From positions 27,830 to 91,829 of IMG/VR virus record IMGVR_UViG_3300012205_000277: 64,000 nt of DNA; one strand, written 5' to 3'. A program made the position numbers and the translations under genes. Source of the stretch: a virus. How positions within the stretch are numbered: the stretch's first letter is position 1; every line of letters starts with the position of its first letter. Of the stretch, positions 46,898-54,757 are shown one piece after another. The notes beneath the pieces are model-generated. The model worked only from the letters and a program-made list of their open reading frames with translations. It made no database searches and had not been told where the DNA came from.

Positions 46898-47284
46898 TTA
46901 GTCCTTGAGCGTGATCTTCCTTTTTTTGGTTTCAAGCAGCGGCGTGCTTGGGCTGGCCGCAGCCTTTTTAGTTTGTTTCGAGGCCTCGGCCATGGTCTTG
47001 ACCTGTTGTTTCATCTCCTCGGCGCGTTTGAGCATGTTCCGGTGATAGAAATACGCCCTTTGAACATGAGGACAAGGGGATTCTTGTGACCCTTCGACCC
47101 ATACGGTCGTACCGGTGACGCCATCGCCATACTCTGTGGTATCGCAAGGGCAATGCCATTCGGTGCCCTTGCGATAGACGGTGAATCGGGCGGCGGTATT
47201 CTTTATGGAGACAACCAGAAAAGCGGTTCTGCCGTTTTTCTCTTGCTCCACATGCTTGACGTACCACTCAAGATAAACGGACAT
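46898..47284 (-). CDS. SWIM-type zinc-finger protein
   Basis: A 128-residue protein: WHCPCDTTEYG and SPCPHVQRAYFY form a C-x-C...C-x-H SWIM finger, followed by a basic helical tail. Start 47284 overlaps the ATPase stop. Second of three SWIM proteins; may recognise DNA or protein partners of the AAA+ ATPase. Confidence 0.65.
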   Translation of the reverse strand: MSVYLEWYVKHVEQEKNGRTAFLVVSIKNTAARFTVYRKGTEWHCPCDTTEYGDGVTGTTVWVEGSQESPCPHVQRAYFYHRNMLKRAEEMKQQVKTMAEASKQTKKAAASPSTPLLETKKRKITLKD

Positions 47285-47285
47285 T

Positions 47286-48839
47286 TTAGTTGACGCTTCC
47301 GCTGCCTTTGCCGCCACTGCCAGTGCTGATTTTGCGCTTCGGCGCGTTCATGATGCCGACAGCGACAACCATCCTCTCGGGCTCGGTTTCATCCATGCCT
47401 TCGGGCGCTTTGTAGGGCCCGGGATAGGCGGCGGAGATATAGCGGCCATCGGCTTCCTTGCGCAGGGAAGTGATGCGCTCGGCGGCGCTCGTGGATAGAG
47501 GGACGATGTAGTCGGCCGCTTCCCGGAGCGGGATATTCAACCGGTGGGCCAAGAGACAGCAATTCTTGATTTCCCTTCCGTTCCATCCGGTGTCGGGTGG
47601 CCGGTCGGTATCCTTCAAGTCGAACTTTGCGAAATAGATGTTCCAGATCAGGTTGCGTTCGGAAGGCGTCGGCAAGTCATAGAAGAACGTGCCAAAGGTG
47701 TACCGGCTGCGTAGTTCTGCCGGCAATCCTTGGATGTTATTGCAGGTAGCGATCCACAGGGCCCGTCCCTGCGACACGGCTTCGATGACCTTGAGAATCG
47801 CTCGCATGTTGGCGTTGCTTTCCCCGACCAGCGACCCTTTGGCATTTCCGAGATCCAGCTGTATGGTTGGCACGCCAGCTTCATTTCCAAAGGCTTTGGC
47901 GATATCGGATTTGGCGACGCCGGGATGTCCGATCGACATGATGCCGGTCGAATCGTGGTCCTGCATGAAGGATAGCTGGTTGCCGAGGAGCTCCTGGGTC
48001 GTGCCGCTCAAGTCGCCGCCTTCGCCGCCGGCAAATTGCTTTTCGATTTCATCCTGGAAGACGATGGCGCGCGGGCGATCCTTGCCATTCATCACGCTGG
48101 TCAGGAATTTCTTGATGTTCTCGCAGCCGCCAATATCCTTGAAACGTTGCTGGCCGCGCCACACTTTGAGGCCGGGAGTCTGTTCGATCTGCTGGCGCTT
48201 ACGTTCCCAGAGCTGTTCGAGGTCCATGCCGTTCTTCCGGATGCTCATCGCGCACACTTGCTCGGCCGGGAAGGCCGCCAGGCCGCAAAGAGCGTCCACA
48301 GCCCGTGACATGGTTTCGGCAGCCGGGTTTGGCTGCTTTACGGCCGAATAGGTTTCCGCGACGATCGCTTCCAGGCGATTGGCATCCGGCAAAGGCTCGT
48401 CCAGGACAAGAACATCCTGGGCAATCTCCGGAGGAAGCGTAACGTCCGGGCAAACAATAACCAAAGTGCGTGTATTGGTTTTGAAGGCTCCGCGCAGGTT
48501 CCAGATGGCTTGTACGACCGCCGGGTCTTGAAAGAACCGATGCAGATTCGCCATGAAAAGAATCGACTCTTTGGGCATCTGCATTGCCTTGACCAGCATT
48601 TCAACGGGATTTGCCAGGGCGGCTGGTTCGCCAAGTGCCCGCACAAGCGCTTTGCCCTGGGGATCGTTTACGGCCGTCAATCCGCGGACGCAATCGTGCA
48701 GAACCATCGGCGAATTGGCATTGTCTTTGTTGAGCGCGATCGTCTTGATGGTCGCTTCGATGTCCGGAGTGCGGACGGCAATCAATGGAGCGGATGCGCG
48801 CCGCGCTAGGTTGAACTGTTCAATAAAACTTAGAGCCAT
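47286..48839 (-). CDS. Ycf46-like AAA+ ATPase
   Basis: A 517-residue protein. The N-terminal part (about 1-200) resembles Ycf46 (SAPLIAVRTPDIEATIKTIA, PKESILFMANLHRFF). The AAA+ domain has FKDIGGCENIKKFL, a Walker A-like GHPGVAKSDIAKAFGNEAG (about 306), a Walker B-type segment, sensor ATCNNIQGLPAEL and arginine finger region LRSRYTFGTFFYDLP. It should be a hexameric remodelling ATPase. Neighbours are DUF1257, DUF2997 and a SWIM protein. Leader AAAAAAGGGAGAAACAAAATG. Confidence 0.8.
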   Translation of the reverse strand: MALSFIEQFNLARRASAPLIAVRTPDIEATIKTIALNKDNANSPMVLHDCVRGLTAVNDPQGKALVRALGEPAALANPVEMLVKAMQMPKESILFMANLHRFFQDPAVVQAIWNLRGAFKTNTRTLVIVCPDVTLPPEIAQDVLVLDEPLPDANRLEAIVAETYSAVKQPNPAAETMSRAVDALCGLAAFPAEQVCAMSIRKNGMDLEQLWERKRQQIEQTPGLKVWRGQQRFKDIGGCENIKKFLTSVMNGKDRPRAIVFQDEIEKQFAGGEGGDLSGTTQELLGNQLSFMQDHDSTGIMSIGHPGVAKSDIAKAFGNEAGVPTIQLDLGNAKGSLVGESNANMRAILKVIEAVSQGRALWIATCNNIQGLPAELRSRYTFGTFFYDLPTPSERNLIWNIYFAKFDLKDTDRPPDTGWNGREIKNCCLLAHRLNIPLREAADYIVPLSTSAAERITSLRKEADGRYISAAYPGPYKAPEGMDETEPERMVVAVGIMNAPKRKISTGSGGKGSGSVN

Positions 48840-48866
48840 TTTGTTTCTCCCTTTTTTGTTTGATTT

Positions 48867-48986
48867 TTAGTAGCCGACGCTATCGGCTACCGATTTCACA
48901 ATCCACCAGGTCTCTAGCAACAACACTCCTATCACGCAAAGAACTTGCCAGCCACGGATGCGAATTTCGTTCATGCCTTCGGTCAT
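48867..48986 (-). CDS. 39-residue single-pass membrane protein
   Basis: A short frame (MTEGMNEIRIRGWQVLCVIG...) with one hydrophobic helix (about 13-31). Between the ATPase and the next small gene. Function unknown. Confidence 0.45.
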   Translation of the reverse strand: MTEGMNEIRIRGWQVLCVIGVLLLETWWIVKSVADSVGY

Positions 48987-48997
48987 TGGTTAGCCCC

Positions 48998-49300
48998 CTA
49001 TTTTAAAATGTGGACTTGGAACAACCAATTCACCTCGCAAGGCCCGATCTTGAGTTTGGCCAGTTTCATCAGCGCTAACTTAGACTCTTGCTCGGCTGGT
49101 GGAGTATCGCACGTTCCGAAGGCATCTTCGACTAATCCTTTGAGATAGGCAGGTTCCAAATGGTGCCGTACGGCCAGCGCCCGCAGCCGCGATTCATAGG
49201 TGTCGAAAAACGTCTGCATCTTCGGCGGTTCTTCTTCCGGCTCTGGTTCAGGATTGTTGCCTGATAGAATCTGCTGTTCATCTGGAGGAATATTGACCAT
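48998..49300 (-). CDS. Hypothetical protein
   Basis: A 100-residue protein with an acidic Pro/Glu-rich segment (PEPEPEEEPP) followed by helices (FDTYESRLRALAVRHHLEP). Function unknown. Confidence 0.6.
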   Translation of the reverse strand: MVNIPPDEQQILSGNNPEPEPEEEPPKMQTFFDTYESRLRALAVRHHLEPAYLKGLVEDAFGTCDTPPAEQESKLALMKLAKLKIGPCEVNWLFQVHILK

Positions 49301-49318
49301 TTGTGATTCATCCTTTCT

Positions 49319-49780
49319 TTAATTTAACCCTGGAATTATATTTCGGCATTGCGTCAACGCCCCGTGGACATCGATGCCGGCATTGCAAGCAGCAAGCTGC
49401 GCATGGTTTGTAATCGTCGAACCCAACCACACGCGGCCGGTCCACCGAACCCATGCGTGATGATTACGTTCTGTCAAGTAGAAGACAGCAGATTGCGCCG
49501 CGAACATTGCAGCAGCATGCCCGGCCAATCGGATGCTTGAAGGATGCCGGCCAATTTGCGGGTTGTTCTCCCATCCCCCGCGATCGAGAAGTTGGCGCGT
49601 GGTGATGGCATCGGCCGTCTTTGCGGCCGCCAGTAAACCAATACCGGCGAAGAAGATGCGCTTATTGAACCGGTGTCCTTCGATAGCCACCTTCGGCTTT
49701 GGCGCAATGACATAATGCTGCGCCAAAGCTGTTTGGGCACAAAGAGACACAATCGCGGCGATCCGCAGAATGAATTTCAT
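49319..49780 (-). CDS. Exported or membrane hypothetical protein
   Basis: A 153-residue protein with a cleavable-looking signal peptide (MKFILRIAAIVSLCAQTALA) and further hydrophobic segments (about 43-60 and 85-105). Probably in the inner membrane or periplasm. Function unknown. Confidence 0.65.
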   Translation of the reverse strand: MKFILRIAAIVSLCAQTALAQHYVIAPKPKVAIEGHRFNKRIFFAGIGLLAAAKTADAITTRQLLDRGGWENNPQIGRHPSSIRLAGHAAAMFAAQSAVFYLTERNHHAWVRWTGRVWLGSTITNHAQLAACNAGIDVHGALTQCRNIIPGLN

Positions 49781-49823
49781 GGGAGTCCTTTTTGTTTAGA
49801 GTTTTTACCGGTGCTTCACTATT

Positions 49824-50096
49824 TTATAACGTCAGGCAGGTTTCAAAGTCCTTTTCCGTCATGCGATGTTCTTTGCCCGCGAGGGAAAACGACCACATCC
49901 ATTTCAACGCAGCTTTGTGCTTGGCTCCAGTCAGCTTACCGATATGACTGGCGCAAGACTCTTCGCGTTGTCTGATCGTGAAGTCCTTCACCCATTGGAT
50001 ATCGGCTTTGCGGGCATTTCCTTTTCTTTGTTCCACCACACCGACAGTGACGGCGAGCAGTACAAAAACAAACATCCCAGCCAAGAAGGATTTCAT
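49824..50096 (-). CDS. Signal-anchored hypothetical protein
   Basis: A 90-residue protein with an N-terminal hydrophobic helix (MKSFLAGMFVFVLLAVTVGV) and a soluble part with two cysteines. Start 50096 makes an ATGA overlap. Could be a lysis accessory (spanin-like) but no hallmark is present. Confidence 0.55.
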   Translation of the reverse strand: MKSFLAGMFVFVLLAVTVGVVEQRKGNARKADIQWVKDFTIRQREESCASHIGKLTGAKHKAALKWMWSFSLAGKEHRMTEKDFETCLTL

Positions 50097-50470
50097 AGGT
50101 CCCTCGGATCTTTTGCCTGGCAATAGGCTTCCAAGGTGACGGGAACCAACTTGCTATAATCCAGCTGATCGAATTCGTTGCGCGGATGGTGAAACGTTAT
50201 CCATTGGCTTTGCTTATAACCTTTAGCGAGAGCCTCTTGCGCATCGGTCAGATATTTGACCAGCACTCCAAAGGAAAGCCAGCGGCCATGGGTGATCGTG
50301 CCGCCCAGGTTGCCATCCTTGGTCTGGAAAACAGGGAAGGCGATCAAGTGCGGGTCGGCCTGGCACTGAAACGCTACGTCATAGCGCAGCATGTCGGCCA
50401 GTTTCGGCAGATCATCGCCAAGCCCAATGCGGTTATCGACGCGCATGAAACTGATTCGTTTGAGTTTCAT
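50093..50470 (-). CDS. Hypothetical protein
   Basis: A 125-residue alpha/beta protein (MKLKRISFMRVDNRIGLGD...), with FGVLVKYLTDAQEALAKGY. ATGA overlaps with both neighbours. Function unknown. Confidence 0.6.
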   Translation of the reverse strand: MKLKRISFMRVDNRIGLGDDLPKLADMLRYDVAFQCQADPHLIAFPVFQTKDGNLGGTITHGRWLSFGVLVKYLTDAQEALAKGYKQSQWITFHHPRNEFDQLDYSKLVPVTLEAYCQAKDPRDL

Positions 50471-50937
50471 ATTTTCCTCAACCCACGGACAGATACTACT
50501 GTGCCGGCCAGCGGATGCGGCGAATGCTTGTGCAGTTTTGTTTTGCGGTCAGGCGGCAGCCAGCAACGGCAAGTGCGCTTAGAACAGAGCATGCACCGAT
50601 CGACCAAGCGCAGACGGCCGCTCGGCAATCGATAGGCGGGGAATCTGCGATCGAGACGCTGTTCCAGTAAATCGTCGGTGAGCCGGCCAGTCGCCACCGC
50701 ATACATAACGTGCTTCAGATGCGGCACAACGGCGTACCGGCGCCGGAACCGTTCCATTTGAACGCCATCGATCCCGGCGATGGTGACGTGGCCATCGAGC
50801 ATCAGCTTTGCCAAAGACCGCCCCGCAGTTATGGCGTTCTCGATCTGCGCCTTCCGGCAACCGGCGATCATGCGGCGGAATTCGCCGAGGCACGCATTGC
50901 GTTTTTGGTTGTTCCAATTCGATATTCGTCTCACCAT
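50467..50937 (-). CDS. Hypothetical basic protein with cysteine cluster
   Basis: A 156-residue basic protein (MVRRISNWNNQKRNACLGE...), helical, with CMLCSKRTCRCW near the C-terminus suggesting zinc binding. Overlaps the upstream gene by 7 bases. Function unknown. Confidence 0.6.
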   Translation of the reverse strand: MVRRISNWNNQKRNACLGEFRRMIAGCRKAQIENAITAGRSLAKLMLDGHVTIAGIDGVQMERFRRRYAVVPHLKHVMYAVATGRLTDDLLEQRLDRRFPAYRLPSGRLRLVDRCMLCSKRTCRCWLPPDRKTKLHKHSPHPLAGTVVSVRGLRKI

Positions 50938-51479
50938 ACCACCACTTTCTTGAGCCCACGGCGCGTGAGCCCGGCAAGAATGGGAATGCCGCAAAGAGCA
51001 TCGATCACATCGAAACGATTCCTCTGGCGATAGACGTTGACGCGGTGACCGCCGAGGAATGTATCCATCGGGCGGTAGGGATAAACTGCGACGGGCTTGG
51101 AGAGGAAACCCTGGCCATGTATCTGTGGCAAAGATGCCCGCAGTGCAGGTACCGTCGCCTTGATAAAGACTTGCACTGTGTCTTTATATTGGACGCGGCG
51201 AACGTGGCGCTTGGCGCGCCGGAAAGTTTGCAAGTCTTTCGTGGGAGTTTTCGCATTGCGTACCCATTTCTGCGAAACCTTGGCGATTAACTTTTGAATG
51301 ATGGCGCTCGTCTCTTGGGGACTATCGAACACCTGGCAATCTTTCAGGCCGGAGTTTTTTAGATGGCGCTGTACCCTATCGAGAAGAAAGAAAGTGTCTT
51401 GCTTCGTCTTCGGGATATTGGCGAGGATATTTTCAGGGAGAATCCCTGGAACCAAACTGCGTACCATAGGATTTGTCAT
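50931..51479 (-). CDS. Hypothetical basic protein
   Basis: A 182-residue very basic protein (MTNPMVRSLVPGILPENIL...). ATGA overlap with the SWIM gene. Sequence such as RFDVIDALCGIPILAG suggests an alpha/beta end. Function unknown. Confidence 0.55.
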   Translation of the reverse strand: MTNPMVRSLVPGILPENILANIPKTKQDTFFLLDRVQRHLKNSGLKDCQVFDSPQETSAIIQKLIAKVSQKWVRNAKTPTKDLQTFRRAKRHVRRVQYKDTVQVFIKATVPALRASLPQIHGQGFLSKPVAVYPYRPMDTFLGGHRVNVYRQRNRFDVIDALCGIPILAGLTRRGLKKVVVW

Positions 51480-51688
51480 ACCATCTCCCGGACCGCAAGG
51501 ATGTGTTTGCACGATTCGCGGCGGCGCGTCCCATCGGCTTGTTTCACGCCATAAATCCAGCGCGGGCAGGAGCATTGCCATTTATTGGTTGCCCGGCGGG
51601 TAATGATGTAATGGCGGCGCGCATCGGTCAGGGATTGAACCGTGAATTTCCGCACGCCATTTTCCAGCTTCGATTGCAGGATGTTCAT
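51476..51688 (-). CDS. Small SWIM zinc-finger protein
   Basis: A 70-residue protein, essentially one SWIM finger: WQCSCPRWIYG and ESCKHILAVREM with a preceding beta-strand pair. Third SWIM protein of the window. ATGA overlaps both sides. Confidence 0.7.
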   Translation of the reverse strand: MNILQSKLENGVRKFTVQSLTDARRHYIITRRATNKWQCSCPRWIYGVKQADGTRRRESCKHILAVREMV

Positions 51689-51987
51689 GCCGCCCTCCAT
51701 GCCCGGAATACTTCATTCGCATGATGAGTCTTGTGGCAGGACTCATGGGACAGCTTGATGTTCTTGCGGTTCCCAAACTTGCCATTGTTCGCATGGTTCC
51801 CATCTTTGTGATGCAAGGTGATGTTCAAATCCAAGGGCGGCGCAGTGGAATTCCCGAAACGAATTCTTGTCCCAGGAGATTCCAGCAGCAGTTCTTTGCA
51901 GAAGATGCATTTCTTTCCATCGAGCAAAAACCAGAGCAATTCCCGGCTCTTGCCTAATTCCCGTCGAATTCTTTTTGCCATCGCCAT
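51685..51987 (-). CDS. HNH endonuclease
   Basis: A 100-residue protein: CIFCKELLLE, then ITLHHKDGNHANN, LSHESCHKTHH, the compact HNH fold with zinc cysteine/histidine ligands. Start 51987 follows the promoter at 52063-52091. Could be a homing enzyme or a packaging-associated HNH nuclease. Confidence 0.75.
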   Translation of the reverse strand: MAMAKRIRRELGKSRELLWFLLDGKKCIFCKELLLESPGTRIRFGNSTAPPLDLNITLHHKDGNHANNGKFGNRKNIKLSHESCHKTHHANEVFRAWRAA

Positions 51988-52062
51988 TTCTTTTCTCCAT
52001 CTCCCTGTAAATGCTTTGGTCTTGCTCGCATTGATGGGAGGTAAACTCTTACTTTGGAGTCT

Positions 52063-52091
52063 ATTATAACCTAGCCTGTAGGTTAAGACAA
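52063..52091 (-). promoter_or_regulatory. Sigma-70 promoter (minus strand)
   Basis: TTGTCT (52091-52086), 17-base spacer containing AGGCTAGGT, TATAAT (52068-52063). The spacer word is shared with the promoter at 4864. Confidence 0.7.
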
Positions 52092-52222
52092 GAGGGAAGA
52101 TGGGAGAGGCTGGAGAAGGAAAAGCGAAGATAGCTAGAGGGTAGGTTAATGACAATGATGCTTAGTTGTAACTAGATAGTACTTAATGTACGGGTATTAC
52201 CAAACTTGCGTACCATGGGAAT

Positions 52223-52561
52223 TTAACTCTTATCGTACAAAAAACCGAGGGTCTTGGCCTCCGGGCGCGCCAGGATCTGCGCGATGAGTTCGCTTTTTGT
52301 CTGGAAAGCTTCCCGCTCTCTTTTGATCAATTTCTCGCGCAAGTTATAGAAGTCCGTCAAACAGAGAACGCGTTCCTGGTGCCGGGCATCCAGGACCTCG
52401 AGCTGTACATAGGGCGATAATATTGCGGCCACTTCGGTCATTGTCAAAGCATGAAACTCGGGAGTATCCGCCAAGATCATCACTAGCCTGGCGATGCGCT
52501 CTTCGGGGAGAACTTCTTTGAAAATGAGCTCTTTGCTGTCCCCGGTGCCCTCAGCGTTCAT
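52223..52561 (-). CDS. Hypothetical protein
   Basis: A 112-residue helical protein (MNAEGTGDSKELIFKEVLP...), with MTEVAAILSPYVQLEVLDA resembling a DNA-binding-type helix pair. Function unknown. Confidence 0.6.
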   Translation of the reverse strand: MNAEGTGDSKELIFKEVLPEERIARLVMILADTPEFHALTMTEVAAILSPYVQLEVLDARHQERVLCLTDFYNLREKLIKREREAFQTKSELIAQILARPEAKTLGFLYDKS

Positions 52562-52621
52562 AGATTCATATCCCGGCTCAGAACGCTGGGATTCTCCTTA
52601 ATTTGAAAGTTCACGTTTGTT

Positions 52622-52894
52622 CTATGCCCAGGAATTGCCGCACTGGTTGCAGCGCCGCATGCCTCCGGCGATTCCCACGGCGGAACTGCCGCATGCTTGA
52701 CAGAATAGCCCGACCCTTGGAGTTGGGGGAGACGCAGGAGTTTGGTCGACGACCGGGATAACTTCCGGTTGTGGCGAGGCTGGCACTGACCATGGCGGTG
52801 TTGCCGCTTCCTTTTGCAAGGCTGGAGCAGGAGTGGCCGGCGAATCTTCTTCATCTTCTTCTTGTGGCCGCAATGAACGTGAGCGTGTTCCCAT
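52622..52894 (-). CDS. Proline-rich protein with C-terminal zinc ribbon
   Basis: A 90-residue protein: acidic, proline-rich linker (residues 10-60) and a C-terminal ribbon CQACGSSAVG...CNQCGNSW. The layout suggests a tethered DNA- or protein-binding module. Function unknown. Confidence 0.65.
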   Translation of the reverse strand: MGTRSRSLRPQEEDEEDSPATPAPALQKEAATPPWSVPASPQPEVIPVVDQTPASPPTPRVGLFCQACGSSAVGIAGGMRRCNQCGNSWA

Positions 52895-52905
52895 GATACT
52901 TCCCC

Positions 52906-53499
52906 CTATTCATTTCGTGCTGATTGCACAGATATTTCTGCTTCACTTTCGAGTGCCGCGAGATTTTCTTGCACCAAATCGAATCGATTGAAAGGAATGC
53001 CGAGTAGAACCCAAACCATTTTCGGCGGTGGCTGTAAATCAATCGCCTCGGGCTCCCGGGTGTTCTTTCCTCCATTCAAAAGCTTCTCGAGCTCCAAAGG
53101 CTCGAACAATTCCGTCAAGTCGGCTTCTGTTTGGCTTAATATCTCCGGATCCCAGGCCAAGTCGACGGAGGCAACCTGATTGTCTGCCACGGCAAGTTCT
53201 TGGGCTCTCTTGTCATCAATTTGAAGATCCGTTCGGCGCACAGCGACAAGCGTTTCCCCATCGGAATCCACAACAACAACGCGTTTGAAACCTTGTTTCT
53301 TGGCTTCCTCTAAAGTTTTCGAACCAGCTACCGCTGTAAAGTTTTTGTCGACCAGGATCGAACGGCCGGCACCGAGTTTTTTTAGGGAATGTTTGAGAAG
53401 TTTCCGCCCGCGCGGGGTGCCTCGATTGGCATTGGAAGGGTCCGAGGCAAGATCGCCAATCGGAATCGTTCTCACCGTTGCCGGTTTTTCAATGTCCAT
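52906..53499 (-). CDS. ParB-like nuclease-domain protein
   Basis: A 197-residue protein. MDIEKPATVRTIPIGDLASD is followed by a ParB-like core: KLLKHSLKKLGAGRSILVDK, FTAVAGSKTLEEAKKQGF, VVVDSDGETLVAVRRTDL. The C-terminal part is a separate alpha/beta region. Such stand-alone ParB domains appear beside phage terminases or DNA methylases. Overlaps the upstream helix-turn-helix gene by 11 bases. Confidence 0.7.
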   Translation of the reverse strand: MDIEKPATVRTIPIGDLASDPSNANRGTPRGRKLLKHSLKKLGAGRSILVDKNFTAVAGSKTLEEAKKQGFKRVVVVDSDGETLVAVRRTDLQIDDKRAQELAVADNQVASVDLAWDPEILSQTEADLTELFEPLELEKLLNGGKNTREPEAIDLQPPPKMVWVLLGIPFNRFDLVQENLAALESEAEISVQSARNE

Positions 53500-53713
53500 G
53501 GTCGGTCCTTCGCTCCATTTTCTCACAATAAGCGGTTTGAATCCTCCGAATAGTGGTGCGGCCAACACCAAAACGGCGAGCTACCGTGTCTACACTCAAT
53601 TCCTGCACGAAGAGCAAATGGATAATTTTAGCTTGGCTCTCCGGCGAGACCAGCGTGCGGTGAATATCGAAGCTGAGGTTGGGCGCTACTTGCGCCATGA
53701 ACGCCATCATCAA
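53489..53713 (-). CDS. Helix-turn-helix protein
   Basis: A 74-residue protein with LSVDTVARRFGVGRTTIRRI, a resolvase/transposase-type helix-turn-helix. Several ATGs are possible (53713, 53710, 53707, 53698). Probably regulates the operon that follows or the tRNA array. Confidence 0.65.
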   Translation of the reverse strand: MMMAFMAQVAPNLSFDIHRTLVSPESQAKIIHLLFVQELSVDTVARRFGVGRTTIRRIQTAYCEKMERRTDHGH

Positions 53714-53785
53714 GCAGTTGTAGTTCTGCTGTCAACTATCCTCAACCGGTAGTATGGCAGTTTATAACTAGGCCGTTGGGAATTT

Positions 53786-53871
53786 TGGAGGAGGATGGAA
53801 GAATCGAACTTCCGTGCTTTCACACGCCCTGGGTTTCGAGTCCAGTTGCGGGCCGTTCCGCAGCACCCTCC
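53786..53871 (-). tRNA. tRNA-Ser(CGA)
   Basis: Acceptor GGAGGGT/ATCCTCC, anticodon loop CTCGAAA, long variable arm, T arm GGAAG-TTCGATT-CTTCC, encoded TCCA. Stem position 31-39 is an A-C mismatch. Confidence 0.9.
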
Positions 53872-53921
53872 GATGGAGAGTGCGATGATGATCCGCGTGT
53901 CATGACTTGATTATAACAGAT

Positions 53922-54008
53922 TGGCGGAGACGGAGAGACTTGAACTCTCACAACCTTGCGGTCGCCGGTTTAGCAAACCGGTGCGTTTACCAATTCCGCC
54001 ACGTCTCC
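53922..54008 (-). tRNA. tRNA-Ser(GCT)
   Basis: Acceptor GGAGACG/CGTCTCC, anticodon stem CCGGT/ACCGG with loop TTGCTAA, long variable arm, encoded GCCA. Confidence 0.92.
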
Positions 54009-54015
54009 TCCAACT

Positions 54016-54094
54016 TGGTCGGTCCGGTTGGATTTGAACCAACGACCTACGGTTTATGAGACCGTTGCTCTAAACCGGTCTGAGCTACGGACCG
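54016..54094 (-). tRNA. tRNA-Met(CAT)
   Basis: Acceptor CGGTCCG/CGGACCG, loop CTCATAA, T arm GTTGG-TTCAAAT-CCAAC, encoded ACCA. A CAT anticodon could also be Ile2 if modified. Confidence 0.92.
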
Positions 54095-54098
54095 AAAC

Positions 54099-54177
54099 TG
54101 GTGGGTGCGGTGAGATTTGAACTCACAGCCTTCTCCTTAAGAGGGAGCTGCTCTGCGCAATTAGGAGCTACGCACCC
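54099..54177 (-). tRNA. tRNA-Lys(CTT)
   Basis: Acceptor GGGTGCG/CGCACCC, loop CTCTTAA, T arm GTGAG-TTCAAAT-CTCAC, encoded ACCA. Confidence 0.92.
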
Positions 54178-54182
54178 AAATC

Positions 54183-54272
54183 TGGTGGGGAAGGCCGGAA
54201 TCGAACCGGCATAGCCGCCAGGGCTAGCAGTTTTACAGACTGCCGAGCTCAGCCAATTCGCTCATCTTCCCC
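54183..54272 (-). tRNA. tRNA-Tyr(GTA)
   Basis: Acceptor GGGGAAG/CTTCCCC, anticodon arm GCAGT-CTGTAAA-ACTGC, long variable arm, encoded ACCA. The 3' end of a small basic gene (54249-54389) runs into its 5' part. Confidence 0.93.
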
Positions 54273-54389
54273 GAAACTTTTCACAGTCACGCGAATCGTA
54301 CTTCCGAATTGCTTGCGCTCAGCTTTCCGGTTGGCACGCTTACGCGCCGCAATTTCTTTTCTGATTTCTATCTTGCTCTGCGTCTTCAT
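54249..54389 (-). CDS. Small basic protein ending inside tRNA-Tyr
   Basis: A 46-residue basic protein (MKTQSKIEIRKEIAARKRAN...). Its last eight codons and TGA lie inside the tRNA-Tyr gene, so there is no stop before the tRNA. One of several such overlaps in the array. Function unknown. Confidence 0.5.
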   Translation of the reverse strand: MKTQSKIEIRKEIAARKRANRKAERKQFGSTIRVTVKSFGEDERIG

Positions 54390-54406
54390 ATCACCACCAA
54401 TCTTAG

Positions 54407-54479
54407 CGGCCCTGGCAGGATTCGAACCCGCATATCTTGATTAGAACTCAAGACCGTTATCCGTTACGGTAACAGGGCC
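54407..54479 (-). tRNA. tRNA-Arg(TCT)
   Basis: Acceptor GGCCCTG/CAGGGCC, anticodon arm CTTGA-GTTCTAA-TCAAG, T arm GCGGG-TTCGAAT-CCTGC. No encoded CCA (followed by GCTA). Confidence 0.88.
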
Positions 54480-54489
54480 ACAAAGCTTT

Positions 54490-54564
54490 TGGTCCCGCTT
54501 CGCGGAATCGAACCGCGGTCACTGGCTTTTCAGACCAGGGCTGCTTCCACTGAGCTAAAGCGGG
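54490..54564 (-). tRNA. tRNA-Phe(GAA)
   Basis: Acceptor CCCGCTT/AAGCGGG, loop CTGAAAA, T arm CGCGG-TTCGATT-CCGCG, encoded ACCA. Confidence 0.92.
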
Positions 54565-54574
54565 CCGTAAATTG

Positions 54575-54674
54575 TTCTAGGAGTGCCTAAGCCTTGTCCG
54601 CTGCGCTATTGGTTCGGACGCATATGCCTCACCATCCTAGCTGGTCAGCCACGCGCTACCCACCACTCCTAGAA
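54575..54674. other. Unclassified element with 11-base terminal inverted repeat
   Basis: TTCTAGGAGTG (54575-54585) and CACTCCTAGAA (54664-54674) enclose 78 bases occupying one tRNA-sized slot. An inner GTCCG/CGGAC stem exists, but no standard D, anticodon or T arm could be fitted on either strand. Confidence 0.45.
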
Positions 54675-54676
54675 AC

Positions 54677-54753
54677 TGGCGGACCTGATGGGTTTCGAAC
54701 CCACGATCTCCACATAGACAGTGTGGCGAGGACAGCCGCTCCTCTACAGGTCC
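54677..54753 (-). tRNA. tRNA-Asp(GTC)
   Basis: Acceptor GGACCTG/CAGGTCC, loop CTGTCTA, T arm GTGGG-TTCGAAA-CCCAT, encoded GCCA. Confidence 0.92.
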
Positions 54754-54757
54754 AAAC

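Noticed and set aside
54575-54674. tRNA-Cys or permuted tRNA in the unclassified slot
   Set aside because: Tried both strands; no T loop, no paired anticodon arm with GCA. Left as unclassified.
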